29,531 nucleotides of DNA, taken from the IMG/VR virus record IMGVR_UViG_3300030450_000604, positions 1-29,531 of that record. One strand, given 5' to 3'. Shown piece after piece: positions 16,541-24,418 of the stretch. Position numbers and translations under genes: made by a program. Within the stretch, counting starts at the first letter, position 1. Each line of letters opens with the position of its first letter. A model generated the notes under the pieces. It ran no database searches, was not told where the DNA came from, and saw nothing but the letters and a program-made list of their open reading frames with translations. Source of the DNA: a virus.

Positions 16541-16825
16541 ATGGCAATCGAAAACGTACAACAATTATTAACAGAGCAGCTAGGAAAAAATAGATGTGAT
16601 GTTATAGCAACAACTGCAATGACTAGCAAAAAGTATTATGCAATTCACTTTCCAGTAGAAAGTGTTATTTCTGCTATTACAGCTACAAATGCAACAGCAG
16701 TAACAGGGAGTGCAATAGCAAACCTTCACACGACAATCCCTGCCGGAACGACTTTGTTTCTCCAAGTGACCGCAATCACTTTGACTAGTGGGGTGGCAAT
16801 CTGTTATTACGAAGACCCTGAATAA
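16541..16825 (+). CDS. Small hypothetical structural protein
   Basis: 94 residues, beginning MAIENVQQLLTEQLGKNRCD and continuing with Ala/Thr-rich strands. Similar in size and composition to small decoration or adaptor proteins. It overlaps the next gene by 1 bp (TAATG). No motif decides a function. Confidence 0.5.
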   Translation: MAIENVQQLLTEQLGKNRCDVIATTAMTSKKYYAIHFPVESVISAITATNATAVTGSAIANLHTTIPAGTTLFLQVTAITLTSGVAICYYEDPE

Positions 16826-17526
16826 TGTTAGCTATTAGACTAGGACAAAGTTTACCATCAAGCGAACCAACTAGATGGCTGCCTACTGACCAAGCACCCA
16901 GGCTAATTGCGTGGTATCGTAAAGGAACTGAGTTGAATTTAGTTGGTTCTAGCCCAGCTACTGTTTCTGCCTGGAGGGATCAGTCGGGTAACAACCATCA
17001 CATGACTCAAACAACAGCTACGGAACAGCCTACCTGGGAGCCGAGTAATGGTTCTCTTGAGTTTGATCCAAGTGCTGACAATAGTTTACAACTACCTAGC
17101 ACACAAATTAGTTTAACTGGGCAATTTACTATTGGTATAAGGTTAAATATTGATTCGACAGGCGGAGTAATATTAGGAGACAATACAACTACTGGTGAAT
17201 TTATAAAAGTGTTTTCTACTAACAAAATTAGAGTTAAAATAGACAATGCAACTGCTGTTGATTTGCAACTTAATAGTGGCTCTTTAACAGGGTCTTGGGC
17301 TAGTTTATTGCTATCTAGGGATGGGGATGATAAAATAACTATGTATTGGAATGGAGTAGCTCAAACAGATACAGAAACACTTTCAGGAACTGCTGATATT
17401 GATGCAATAGGAGTTAGGGCTACTGACACTAACCCTTTTGAGGGTGCAATAAAAGAGATACAAATATTTTCAGAGACTAGTGCTGCTTTAATCAATAATG
17501 TTAATACAAGATTAGCTACATTATAA
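16825..17526 (+). CDS. LamG/concanavalin-like domain structural protein
   Basis: 233 residues. Residues about 20-230 form a probable LamG-like jelly roll: LIAWYRKGTELNLVG, SAWRDQSGNNHHM, a QFTIGIRLNI strand, FSTNKIRVKIDN, DGDDKITMYWNGV and FEGAIKEIQIFS. These match the W-D-S-G-N-N-N start and the G.I.EI.I.. end of LamG domains. Such domains in phages often decorate the capsid or tail and bind glycans. It lies in the capsid/portal region, so a surface-exposed structural role is inferred. Confidence 0.6.
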   Translation: MLAIRLGQSLPSSEPTRWLPTDQAPRLIAWYRKGTELNLVGSSPATVSAWRDQSGNNHHMTQTTATEQPTWEPSNGSLEFDPSADNSLQLPSTQISLTGQFTIGIRLNIDSTGGVILGDNTTTGEFIKVFSTNKIRVKIDNATAVDLQLNSGSLTGSWASLLLSRDGDDKITMYWNGVAQTDTETLSGTADIDAIGVRATDTNPFEGAIKEIQIFSETSAALINNVNTRLATL

Positions 17527-17536
17527 AATAATAATT

Positions 17537-19690
17537 ATGAATGATAAAATACTTTCAATCAATTTAGAAACGCAAACTGCTCCAATAATACAAGAAGTAC
17601 GTGGAAAGGATTACGTGGAATACGGCACTGAGGAGTGGAAAAACCTCTATCCACAATTCTTAATTGACCTTTACTATAATAGCTCGACACATGCAGCGAT
17701 TATTAATTCTACCGCAGAAATGATTGCAGGGGAGGATATATTCATAGAGGAGGAGGATGATACTAATTTGGAAATGTATGTTAAATTAAAGAAGTTTTTT
17801 AGGCATGCAAATGGCAAAGAAAGTTTACATCAGATAATTAAAAAACTAGCTTTTGATTTTAAGCTACAAGGAGGTTACGCAATACATTGTATTTGGAATG
17901 TAGAAAAAACAGAAATCGCTGAGATATACCACGTTCCAGTCGAAAGGGTTCGTGCAGGGCGACCAAATGAAATGGGTGTTATTGATACTTACTATATTAG
18001 TGCAGACTGGAGTAATCCTAGAGAACATAAACCTTATCCTATTGCAGCATTCAATACAAAAGACAGAACGGCTGCAAGTCAATTATTATATACAGGTTCT
18101 TATAGCCCTAACATGGACGTTTACCACACACCTGATTACTTAGCTGGTTGTAACTGGGCTTTGGTAGATCAGAAGGTAGCAGAGTTCCATTTGTCGAATA
18201 TAGAAAATGGCTTCTCAGGGAGTTACTTCATATCCTTTGCGAATGGCGTCCCGACACAGGAGGAGCGTCAGCAAATCGAAAGAAGTTTAAAAGAGAAATT
18301 CACTGGGGCTAAGAACAGTGGTAAATTCATTCTTACGTTCAGTGACGACAAAACAAGAACTCCTGAAATAACACCAATTAGTGTAAGTGATGCAGACAAA
18401 CAATACTTAGCATTACAAGAACTTCTCGTGCAGAACATCCTCACAGCTCATAGGGTGACTTCTAAGACACTTATGGGTATTGACAGCACTAATGGGTTCA
18501 GTTCGAATACAGACGAGCTTATAAACGCTGCAAATTTTTATGTACAAACTGTTGTAAGACCATTCCAACTAAATATACTTGATACTTTACAAACTATATT
18601 CTCAGTAAATAATATAGATTTGGAGGTTGGATTTGTACAATTAAAACCAATCACAGTACAATTTGATTCTGTAACAGTGAGGGAAGTTATGACACAGGAT
18701 GAAATCCGTGAGGACTTAGGGTTACCTCCATTAGTAACAAAAGAGAAAAATGAAACGACTGATGCTCTTTCTACCATGTCTCCTTTACTTGCAAACAAAG
18801 TATTAAATAATTTAACACTAGATGAAACTAGAGACCTTATTGGTTTACCATCTATTGATCCTAGCGAGTTACCACAAGAAACAGAAGAAACAGGTGATGT
18901 TGCCATGTGCAGAACTGATGAACCAATACCTAGAAAAAAGAAGTTTAATAAGGTGGGTATGATTGATGGAAAACCTGTTTTTAGTACATCAGCAGAAGCT
19001 GAAGAGCATGCAAAAACTTTAGGATGCACAGGTTATCACGAACATGAATACGAAGGAGAAACTGTTTATATGGCATGTGAAGGCCATAGTGAAGCAACTG
19101 AATTATCTAAATTTATTGCAGAATTTGGAGAGGATGCACCACATGGTTATGTTTTACTAGACCAAGAAATGGTAGAAAATGAGGATGAAGATTTTGATTT
19201 TGAAGGCAGGTTAAATGATATTGTAAACAAAAAATATAATTTTATTTCTACAGGTAGGGCAAATCCAAATGCTAGAGATGATGAAGATGGATTAAATAAA
19301 AGTGAAACTGCTTTTTTTAAAGTAAGATACAGATACACACAAATATCAAAAAATCCAAAAGGGAGTTCAAGGGACTTTTGCAGGGCTATGATTTCAGCAG
19401 ATAAGCTGTATAGAAAACGTGATATTATAAATATGGGTAGTAAAGCGGTAAATCCAGGTTTCGGGCCTAGGGGTGCAGATACGTATTCAATTTGGGATTA
19501 CAAAGGAGGTGGAGCATGTTACCATTTTTGGTTGAGAGAGGTTTATCAGGCAGACCCTACAGATGATAATTTTGTTTACTACCCTGATAATATAGACACA
19601 GATAAATTAATAAAAGAAGTAAAGGCAGAGGGAGATGCTGGAACAGCTCCAATTAACATGCCTAATGAAGCATTTTTAGAACCAAGATAA
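17537..19690 (+). CDS. Portal protein with fused C-terminal domains
   Basis: 717 residues. Residues 20-400 look like a portal: TEEWKNLYPQFLIDLYYNSS, STHAAIINSTAEMIAG, LQGGYAIHCIW, IYHVPVERVRAG, LYTGSYSPNMDVYHTP and VTSKTLMGI with NGFSSNTDEL. The remainder is extra: a Cys/His segment at 468-518 (GCTGYHEHEYEGETVYMACEGH) and a terminal domain at 593-672 with SSRDFCRAMISADKLYRKRDI and a GGACYHFW motif. The family's usual length is 400-500, so about 250 residues are added. Internal head delivery or a maturation partner is possible; the function is unknown. Confidence 0.75.
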   Translation: MNDKILSINLETQTAPIIQEVRGKDYVEYGTEEWKNLYPQFLIDLYYNSSTHAAIINSTAEMIAGEDIFIEEEDDTNLEMYVKLKKFFRHANGKESLHQIIKKLAFDFKLQGGYAIHCIWNVEKTEIAEIYHVPVERVRAGRPNEMGVIDTYYISADWSNPREHKPYPIAAFNTKDRTAASQLLYTGSYSPNMDVYHTPDYLAGCNWALVDQKVAEFHLSNIENGFSGSYFISFANGVPTQEERQQIERSLKEKFTGAKNSGKFILTFSDDKTRTPEITPISVSDADKQYLALQELLVQNILTAHRVTSKTLMGIDSTNGFSSNTDELINAANFYVQTVVRPFQLNILDTLQTIFSVNNIDLEVGFVQLKPITVQFDSVTVREVMTQDEIREDLGLPPLVTKEKNETTDALSTMSPLLANKVLNNLTLDETRDLIGLPSIDPSELPQETEETGDVAMCRTDEPIPRKKKFNKVGMIDGKPVFSTSAEAEEHAKTLGCTGYHEHEYEGETVYMACEGHSEATELSKFIAEFGEDAPHGYVLLDQEMVENEDEDFDFEGRLNDIVNKKYNFISTGRANPNARDDEDGLNKSETAFFKVRYRYTQISKNPKGSSRDFCRAMISADKLYRKRDIINMGSKAVNPGFGPRGADTYSIWDYKGGGACYHFWLREVYQADPTDDNFVYYPDNIDTDKLIKEVKAEGDAGTAPINMPNEAFLEPR

Positions 19691-19711
19691 CTAATTGATA
19701 ATCAACAACTT

Positions 19712-20287
19712 ATGTCATACGTATTATTTATATCAGAGGCAAAGCTGAAAGAAAGCACAGCCATAAACTTGCAGGTCGATACGGACTTATTACTTCCGTA
19801 TGTAAGGCAAGCACAGAAACTTTATGTAGAACCGAAGCTAGGTACGGAATTAAATGACAAATTAAAAGATTTAATTAAAAATGGTACTATCGGTAATGTT
19901 GGTAATGAAGCGTATAAAACTTTATTGGATGATTATATAGGCGACATGTTACCAAACTGGGCTTTTTTTAATGCCGTTCCATTTTTAAGATTCAAAATCG
20001 AGAATGGCAATATTTTTTCTAAAACAAGTGAAAGTGGAACTTCATTAAGCACAGAGGAGGCACAACATTTAAGAGAGGAGGTTAGAAATACAGCAGAGTA
20101 TTATACGGAACGAATGATTGAGTATGTAACAAATAATCTTGGCAGCTTTCCTGAATATAGCACCAATAGTGGTGCAGATATATCTCCAGACCGAAATGCA
20201 TACTATGCAGGCATGAACCTTGAAAGACCAAAACAACAGGGAAGTAAATTAACTTTACGTAATTTTTTAACTCCTGATTTAACATAA
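19712..20287 (+). CDS. Head-tail connector / DUF6712-like protein
   Basis: 191 residues. LQVDTDLLLPYVRQAQKLYV, GTELNDKLKDLIKNG, YKTLLDDYIGDMLPNWAFFN and REEVRNTAEYYTERMIEYV follow the pattern of a small connector-type family I recall as DUF6712, usually found beside portal or capsid genes. An adaptor role at the portal is plausible. The stop overlaps the next small frame (TAATG). Confidence 0.6.
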   Translation: MSYVLFISEAKLKESTAINLQVDTDLLLPYVRQAQKLYVEPKLGTELNDKLKDLIKNGTIGNVGNEAYKTLLDDYIGDMLPNWAFFNAVPFLRFKIENGNIFSKTSESGTSLSTEEAQHLREEVRNTAEYYTERMIEYVTNNLGSFPEYSTNSGADISPDRNAYYAGMNLERPKQQGSKLTLRNFLTPDLT

Positions 20288-20409
20288 TGAAGAAACACTA
20301 CAGACCAAAAACAATTAATATAACTAAGTTGAAATCCTACTTGGATGGCAAGCAAAAAAATAAAAAAAATGAACGATCTAAAAGACACACTACAAGTAGG
20401 GTTAGCTAA
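20287..20409 (+). CDS. Small basic hypothetical protein (40 aa)
   Basis: ATG overlaps the preceding stop as TAATG. The 40-residue product begins MKKHYRPKTINITKLKSYLD and is very rich in Lys and Arg. It overlaps the holin-like gene at 20345 by 65 bp in another frame, so only one of the two starts may be used much. Confidence 0.35.
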   Translation: MKKHYRPKTINITKLKSYLDGKQKNKKNERSKRHTTSRVS

Positions 20410-20527
20410 CGGAAGTGCTATTGGCTTTTCATTAGCAGAGGCAAACGAGCTTTTAACTCTTGTATCTTTGGTACTAGCAATAGCTTTTACAGTATATAAA
20501 TTTGTAAAATTTGAAAAAAATAAATAA
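20345..20527 (+). CDS. Holin-like small membrane protein
   Basis: 60 residues with one clear hydrophobic segment at about 33-53 (NELLTLVSLVLAIAFTVYKF) and a lysine-rich C-terminus. The N-terminus is short and charged; ATG at 20369 (MNDLKD) is an alternative start. Single-TM proteins of this size directly before a lysin candidate are usual as holins of Bacteroidota phages. It overlaps the DUF5675 gene by 17 bp. Confidence 0.5.
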   Translation: MASKKIKKMNDLKDTLQVGLANGSAIGFSLAEANELLTLVSLVLAIAFTVYKFVKFEKNK

Positions 20528-21050
20528 ATGGCTAAAAAGTTTGGTGTCACTGCTTTTAAATCTGTTAGAAAAAAGCGAAAAGGAACACACTCCAAAAACG
20601 CAAGTAAAGGACAAAATGCCTTCAAAAAACAATACAGAGGTCAAGGGCGTTAATCTTTTAATCATTAGAGATACCTTTACAGATAAATCTACAATAGGTA
20701 AATTATATGTAAATGGTGAAATCTTTTGTGATACTTTAGAATTACCTTATAGAGATAATCAAAGAAGTATCTCTTGTATTCCTGATGGGCAGTACAAAGT
20801 AAGATTAAGACTAGCTAGAGAAAGTGCAACAAGAGATTATTTGCACCTTATGGTACTAGATGTACCGAACCGATCCTATATACTTTGGCACAGGGGTAAT
20901 AAACCATCACATACGCGTGGATGCATATTGGTCGGGCTAACTCGCCAACAGGACTTTGTTGGTAACTCAACATTGGCTATGGATTTGTTAATGAAAGAAA
21001 TAATAAATTTAGGCGGCGAAAACATTAAATTAATAATTAAAAATAGATAA
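20511..21050 (+). CDS. DUF5675-like protein, lysin candidate
   Basis: 179 residues. The domain spans about 48-178: LLIIRDTFTDKSTIGKLYVN, FCDTLELPYRDNQRSISCIP, GQYKVRLRLA and ILWHRGNKPSHTRGCILVG. H127, S133-H134 and G137-C138 resemble the H...S/T-H-G-C arrangement of YkuD L,D-transpeptidases, although that link is my inference. An amphipathic or signal-like N-terminus (WLKSLVSLLLNLL) precedes it. Its place after a holin-like gene makes it the best lysis enzyme candidate, because no lysozyme, amidase or CHAP domain is visible elsewhere. The catalytic reaction is not established. Confidence 0.6.
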   Translation: MKKINKWLKSLVSLLLNLLEKSEKEHTPKTQVKDKMPSKNNTEVKGVNLLIIRDTFTDKSTIGKLYVNGEIFCDTLELPYRDNQRSISCIPDGQYKVRLRLARESATRDYLHLMVLDVPNRSYILWHRGNKPSHTRGCILVGLTRQQDFVGNSTLAMDLLMKEIINLGGENIKLIIKNR

Positions 21051-21052
21051 CT

Positions 21053-21196
21053 ATGGAATGGACAGAAATTTTATTAGCAATTTTAGGTATTGCTGAAATC
21101 ATTGTTAGGTTAACACCAACAGAAGCAGACAACTCAATCTTAAATAAGATCATGTGGCTTGTTGACAAACTTATACCTAACAGAATTAAAAAATAA
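21053..21196 (+). CDS. Small membrane protein near lysis genes (47 aa)
   Basis: 47 residues, with hydrophobic N-terminal segment ILLAILGIAEIIVRL and a C-terminal NKIMWLVDKLIPNRIKK. The short TPTEADNSILNKI segment resembles small lysis-cassette proteins in flavobacterial phages. Overlaps the phosphoesterase ATG (TAATG). Probably an accessory holin-like or membrane-anchored factor. Confidence 0.5.
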   Translation: MEWTEILLAILGIAEIIVRLTPTEADNSILNKIMWLVDKLIPNRIKK

Positions 21197-21912
21197 TGAC
21201 TAACCGATTTAGGTTAAAAGAACACGAAATTAAAGCATTAAAAAAAATGAGGGAAACCGAGACTAGGAATGTCCTAGTCATCGGAGACCTTCATGAACCG
21301 TTTTGCCTTGACAGTTATTTACAATTCTGTATTGACAAATATTATGAATACAATTGCACAGAAGTGGTGTTCATTGGAGATGTAATCGATAACCATTTTT
21401 CCAGCTACCATGAGACCTCTGCGGATGGCATGGGGGGGCTTGATGAATTGGAATACGCAATCAAAAGGATAGCTAGATGGCGTAATGCTTTTCCTATGGC
21501 TACTGTCGTAATCGGCAACCATGATCGCATAATCATGAGGAAAGCACAGACATCTGCAATTCCTTCAAAATGGATTAAATCTTACAAGGAAGTATTAGAA
21601 ACACCTGACTGGGATTTTGTAGAAAGATATGAGCAGGATGATGTCCAATACATTCATGGGGAAGGCGGTACGGCTAGAACCAAATGTAGAGCAGACATGA
21701 TGAATACAGTACAAGGTCATTTACATACCCAGGCATACACTGAACACTACGTAGGTAAAAAATTTAGAGTTTATGGAACTCAGGTGGGGTGTGGAATTAA
21801 TCATAAAGCCTACGCAATGGCTTACGCTAAATATGGCAAACGTCCTGCTGTGGGTTGTGCTGTTGTAATGAATAATGGCAAAACCCCTTTAAACTTATTA
21901 ATGCCCCTGTAA
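21196..21912 (+). CDS. Calcineurin-like metallophosphoesterase
   Basis: 238 residues. All metal-binding motifs are present: GDLHEP (D31, H33), GDVID (D62), GNHD (107-110), H154 in YIHGEGG, and GHLH (174-177). The fold hydrolyses phosphoester bonds with two metal ions; substrates in phages are varied, including nucleotides and nucleic acid ends. It is encoded between the lysis-type genes and a small membrane protein, which is an unusual place for a nucleic acid enzyme, but the motif set leaves little doubt about the fold. Confidence 0.9.
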   Translation: MTNRFRLKEHEIKALKKMRETETRNVLVIGDLHEPFCLDSYLQFCIDKYYEYNCTEVVFIGDVIDNHFSSYHETSADGMGGLDELEYAIKRIARWRNAFPMATVVIGNHDRIIMRKAQTSAIPSKWIKSYKEVLETPDWDFVERYEQDDVQYIHGEGGTARTKCRADMMNTVQGHLHTQAYTEHYVGKKFRVYGTQVGCGINHKAYAMAYAKYGKRPAVGCAVVMNNGKTPLNLLMPL

Positions 21913-22049
21913 TGAAGCGTTTCATTATTCTACGAACATTCTTATTCACTACTGTTATAATCTTTTCACTTATATACGTTTTAATACTTACCCTTATGCT
22001 CTGTAAGGCATTTTTAGAACTTTTTGATACCTACATACTACACAGGTAG
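21912..22049 (+). CDS. Single-TM small protein (45 aa)
   Basis: 45 residues: MKRFIILRTF, then a long hydrophobic stretch (LFTTVIIFSLIYVLILTLML), ending CKAFLELFDTYILHR. TAATG overlap with the phosphoesterase stop. Probably the last gene of the late unit. Holin-like, spanin-like or unrelated; nothing decides. Confidence 0.5.
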   Translation: MKRFIILRTFLFTTVIIFSLIYVLILTLMLCKAFLELFDTYILHR

Positions 22050-22090
22050 TAAAACCTCTTATCTAGCACACACACATTTATTGACAAAAA

Positions 22091-22122
22091 TTTGTTTATA
22101 TCATTTATTTTGTTTACTTTTG
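22091..22122 (+). promoter_or_regulatory. Bacteroidota-type early promoter
   Basis: TTTG (22091-22094) and TACTTTTG (22115-22122) separated by 20 bp match the -33/-7 consensus TTTG-N(17-23)-TAnnTTTG of the Bacteroidota primary sigma factor. It lies in the 98-bp gap before 22148, the start of the early gene block. ACAAA-AA-TTTGT (22084-22095) makes a short inverted repeat across the -33 box and could be an operator. Confidence 0.7.
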
Positions 22123-22147
22123 TTGCATATTAACTAAAACAATAAAA

Positions 22148-22399
22148 ATGAAAACAACTTTTAAAATGAAAGAAGCAACTAATAAAGATGAAGCTATTGT
22201 GTCTATATTAGATGTATTAGAAGAAAACCCTGTATGGCTAAATAAATGCAAAAGTAGTTTGTTGGCTATACTTCAATCGCTAGGAATTAAGAGTAGAAAA
22301 TTTTTACTTAATAAATCAGTTGATGAACAGGTGATTGATTTATTTGTAGAATTAAAAACTCAATACTATCACTATCAAGATGTTACAAGATGGGCTTAG
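22148..22399 (+). CDS. Hypothetical early protein
   Basis: 83 residues, beginning MKTTFKMKEATNKDEAIVSI and rich in Leu and Lys with alternating helices. First gene behind the early promoter, preceded by an A-rich leader. It overlaps the next gene by 10 bp. Family not recognised. First-position early genes are often host takeover factors, but this is only a guess. Confidence 0.5.
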   Translation: MKTTFKMKEATNKDEAIVSILDVLEENPVWLNKCKSSLLAILQSLGIKSRKFLLNKSVDEQVIDLFVELKTQYYHYQDVTRWA

Positions 22400-22665
22400 A
22401 ATGTGTAGATTTTTATTTTTACCCAAATGGTATCTATGAAACATACAAACCGAATGGCTGTGATTATATTGATGTTAAAATAGTAGAGCCTAGAGTGAGA
22501 ATATTTGGAACAAAAGATCAGATAGATAAGGCTTTTAATAAATATATTGAAATTACTAAGCTGAATTTAGATGAGGCCTTTGACTTTGAAGGTGAAAATA
22601 AATTAAAAGAATATGAAAAACTATATAAAGAAAATGATTGTAAACCATTAATAATAAGACTATGA
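22390..22665 (+). CDS. Hypothetical early protein
   Basis: 91 residues starting MGLECVDFYFYPNGIYETYK, followed by a DIKVVEP-like strand and a helix with basic-acidic alternation (NKYIEITKLNLDEAFDFEGE). A small alpha/beta protein. It overlaps both neighbours by a few bases. Nothing identifiable. Confidence 0.45.
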   Translation: MGLECVDFYFYPNGIYETYKPNGCDYIDVKIVEPRVRIFGTKDQIDKAFNKYIEITKLNLDEAFDFEGENKLKEYEKLYKENDCKPLIIRL

Positions 22666-22904
22666 GACCAATAAATTTAGATGAAGAAAAAACAGAAGAA
22701 ACACATGTTGATTTAAGACAAGAAGATGCACATAAAAGATTAAACATACATACATTTATGGCACATGAAAATGAAGTTGCTATCGGAGGGACAGATGAAA
22801 ACGGAGAAGAATTATGTATGTGGTTTGATGCTTATGAATTTGTTCAATGGGTAGATATAAACTATATAAAAGAAAAACTAACTAAACACATTAATAAAAT
22901 ATGA
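22662..22904 (+). CDS. Hypothetical early protein
   Basis: 80 residues, acidic N-terminus (EEKTEETHVDLRQEDAHKRL) then AIGGTDENGEELCMWFDAYE. Overlaps the preceding gene by 4 bp. No family recognised. Confidence 0.45.
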   Translation: MRPINLDEEKTEETHVDLRQEDAHKRLNIHTFMAHENEVAIGGTDENGEELCMWFDAYEFVQWVDINYIKEKLTKHINKI

Positions 22905-22909
22905 AAATA

Positions 22910-22937
22910 TTGATTTAAAATAAATTTATTATTTTTA
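22910..22937 (+). promoter_or_regulatory. Weak promoter-like element before 22964
   Basis: TTG (22910-22912) and TATTTTTA (22930-22937), 17 bp apart, are a poor match to TTTG/TAnnTTTG. The stretch from there to the ATG, with ATTAACTAA, resembles the leader before 22148. Uncertain. Confidence 0.25.
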
Positions 22938-22963
22938 GCCAACATTAACTAATAAGAAATAAA

Positions 22964-23350
22964 ATGAATAAAGAAAAATTAAAAGAAAAATATCTAAAGT
23001 ATAACTTAACTAAAGATGATGTTTTTCGACACCAACATTATATTATCATCACTCGTAGCGGTATCGAGAAAATCCAAGCATTAGAGAATATTAAAATTTG
23101 GTACGAAGTTGTTAAATGTGAAAAGGATTTTGCAGGTGTAAAAGCTACTGCAACAAAAGATCAAAATACACTTGAGACATTTGGATCTGCTTTAAAAGGT
23201 TCATCATTTAAAGATGGTAACACTAACTCACATTATGTATTAGAAATGGCAGAAAAAAGAGCTATGTCAAGAGCGGTACTAAAAATGACGGGATTTTATG
23301 AATTAGGTGTTTTTGGTGAAGACGAAGCAGAAGATTTTAAAAGAAATTAA
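22964..23350 (+). CDS. Putative recombination/replication protein, family uncertain
   Basis: 128 residues. Begins MNKEKLKEKYLKYNLTKDDV, then a strand region (HYIIITRSGIEKIQALENI; IWYEVVKCEKDFAGVKATA). It ends with YVLEMAEKRAMSRAVLKMTG and GVFGEDEAEDFK. The helix MAEKRAMSRAVL with a following GxxxLGVFGEDE recalls single-strand annealing proteins of the ERF/Rad52-like sort, which have a similar A-x-R-A-x-x-R-A helix. It lies beside an OB-fold SSB-like gene, which fits. The family assignment is a guess; it may be a hypothetical early protein of another kind. Confidence 0.4.
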   Translation: MNKEKLKEKYLKYNLTKDDVFRHQHYIIITRSGIEKIQALENIKIWYEVVKCEKDFAGVKATATKDQNTLETFGSALKGSSFKDGNTNSHYVLEMAEKRAMSRAVLKMTGFYELGVFGEDEAEDFKRN

Positions 23351-23368
23351 TAATTAAAATAAATAAAT

Positions 23369-23587
23369 ATGTACAAAATTAAAGATTTAAAACAGCTAAA
23401 CACTGACAGCCCTTATTACACAGAATTAACAAAAGAGTTAAAACTAATTAAAAAGTGGAGTAAGAATGGTGTTGTTAAGTGTAAAGTAGAAAGTATCAGC
23501 GGCTATGAATATATTGTAGCAGAAGATAATTTAGAAAAAATTAAAACAAAGTCTAATAAAAAAACAAAGAAAGAAAATGGAAATTAA
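23369..23587 (+). CDS. Hypothetical small basic protein
   Basis: 72 residues, very lysine-rich, with a C-terminal tail KTKSNKKTKKENGN. The middle has KWSKNGVVKCKVESIS and YIVAEDNLEKI. Overlaps the OB-fold gene by 11 bp. Possibly a nucleic acid-binding partner, on charge and context only. Confidence 0.45.
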   Translation: MYKIKDLKQLNTDSPYYTELTKELKLIKKWSKNGVVKCKVESISGYEYIVAEDNLEKIKTKSNKKTKKENGN

Positions 23588-23906
23588 CGGAAAATTAATT
23601 AAGGTACTTGATGCTGAAGCTGGAACAAGTAAAAGTGGTAAGCCGTGGCAAAGACAATCAATAGTAATAGAAACTGATAATGAATTTAATAATCAGGTTT
23701 GCATAAGTGCTTTTGGTGAAGATAAAATAAATAACATGAACAAACTATCTGTTGGGGATAATGTTACTATTTTATGTAATGTTTATTCTAGGGAGTATAA
23801 GGGAAAGTATTATCATAATATAGATGGTTATTGGTTCTCTAAAAAAGGAGAAGATTCTAAAGCTACTGATTTTGTAACTACTGATGATAATGATATGCCA
23901 TTTTAA
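23577..23906 (+). CDS. OB-fold SSB-like protein (DUF3127-like)
   Basis: 109 residues. MEINGKLIKVLDAEAGTSKS, WQRQSIVIETDN, NQVCISAFGEDKI, VGDNVTILCNVYSREYKGK and YYHNIDGYWFSKK follow the strand order of the DUF3127 OB-fold. The acidic C-terminal tail DDNDMPF copies the DDDIPF-type tip of single-stranded DNA-binding proteins, which recruits partner proteins. A role in phage replication or recombination as an SSB-like protein is likely. It follows a possible annealing protein and precedes a DnaA-like gene. Confidence 0.75.
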   Translation: MEINGKLIKVLDAEAGTSKSGKPWQRQSIVIETDNEFNNQVCISAFGEDKINNMNKLSVGDNVTILCNVYSREYKGKYYHNIDGYWFSKKGEDSKATDFVTTDDNDMPF

Positions 23907-23908
23907 TT

Positions 23909-24418
23909 ATGACAGAACAATATAATTTCAAATCAATTTGTGATCTAACCACAAAGACTTTAGGTTTACCTAAAGATTCATTAGGATTAAAAAGCAGGAA
24001 AAAAAACCTACATATTGGTAGATGTGTTGCAGCAATTATAGCACGAAATGAAGAAGAAATACATTACGAGAATATAGGAAAGGTATTAAATAGAAGTAGA
24101 TGTGTTGTTTATCATTATGAGTATGTGCATGATGCAAACTTAAAAACCTATCCTATGTACGCAGAAGCCTACAACAAGGTTTACAATGCCTATAAAAAAT
24201 CCCAGTCTGACAAAATGGTTTTTGCAGAAGGTTCACAAATGAAAGATCATCTGTTAAAAAATGGAGTTAAAGAAACAAAAAAAAATGATGTCTTACTAAA
24301 GGTTATGAGTGGTAAATCATATTGTATTATAAAAACAACGTACTTTGATTTTTCTAATCAATTAAAAAATATTAAACTTGCAATGAAAAATTATCATTAT
24401 ACAGTAAATATTATTTAA
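23909..24418 (+). CDS. DnaA domain IV-like DNA-binding protein
   Basis: 169 residues. Residues about 8-75 carry KTLGLPKDSLGLKSRKKNLH, then GRCVAAIIARNEEEIHYENI and GKVLNRSRCVVYHYEYVHD. This copies the end of DnaA, where a basic loop is followed by R-x-x-A-x-x-L-A-R and IG..F..RDHSTV.., the DnaA-box binding helix. The AAA+ part is absent. The C-terminal half is unidentified. It could recognise the phage origin in place of a full initiator. It overlaps the next gene by 1 bp (the TAATG pattern). Confidence 0.6.
   Translation: MTEQYNFKSICDLTTKTLGLPKDSLGLKSRKKNLHIGRCVAAIIARNEEEIHYENIGKVLNRSRCVVYHYEYVHDANLKTYPMYAEAYNKVYNAYKKSQSDKMVFAEGSQMKDHLLKNGVKETKKNDVLLKVMSGKSYCIIKTTYFDFSNQLKNIKLAMKNYHYTVNII

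Noticed and set aside
22050-22147. Integration site or lysogeny control region
   Set aside because: No integrase, excisionase or repressor gene visible, so the palindrome there is treated as promoter context only.
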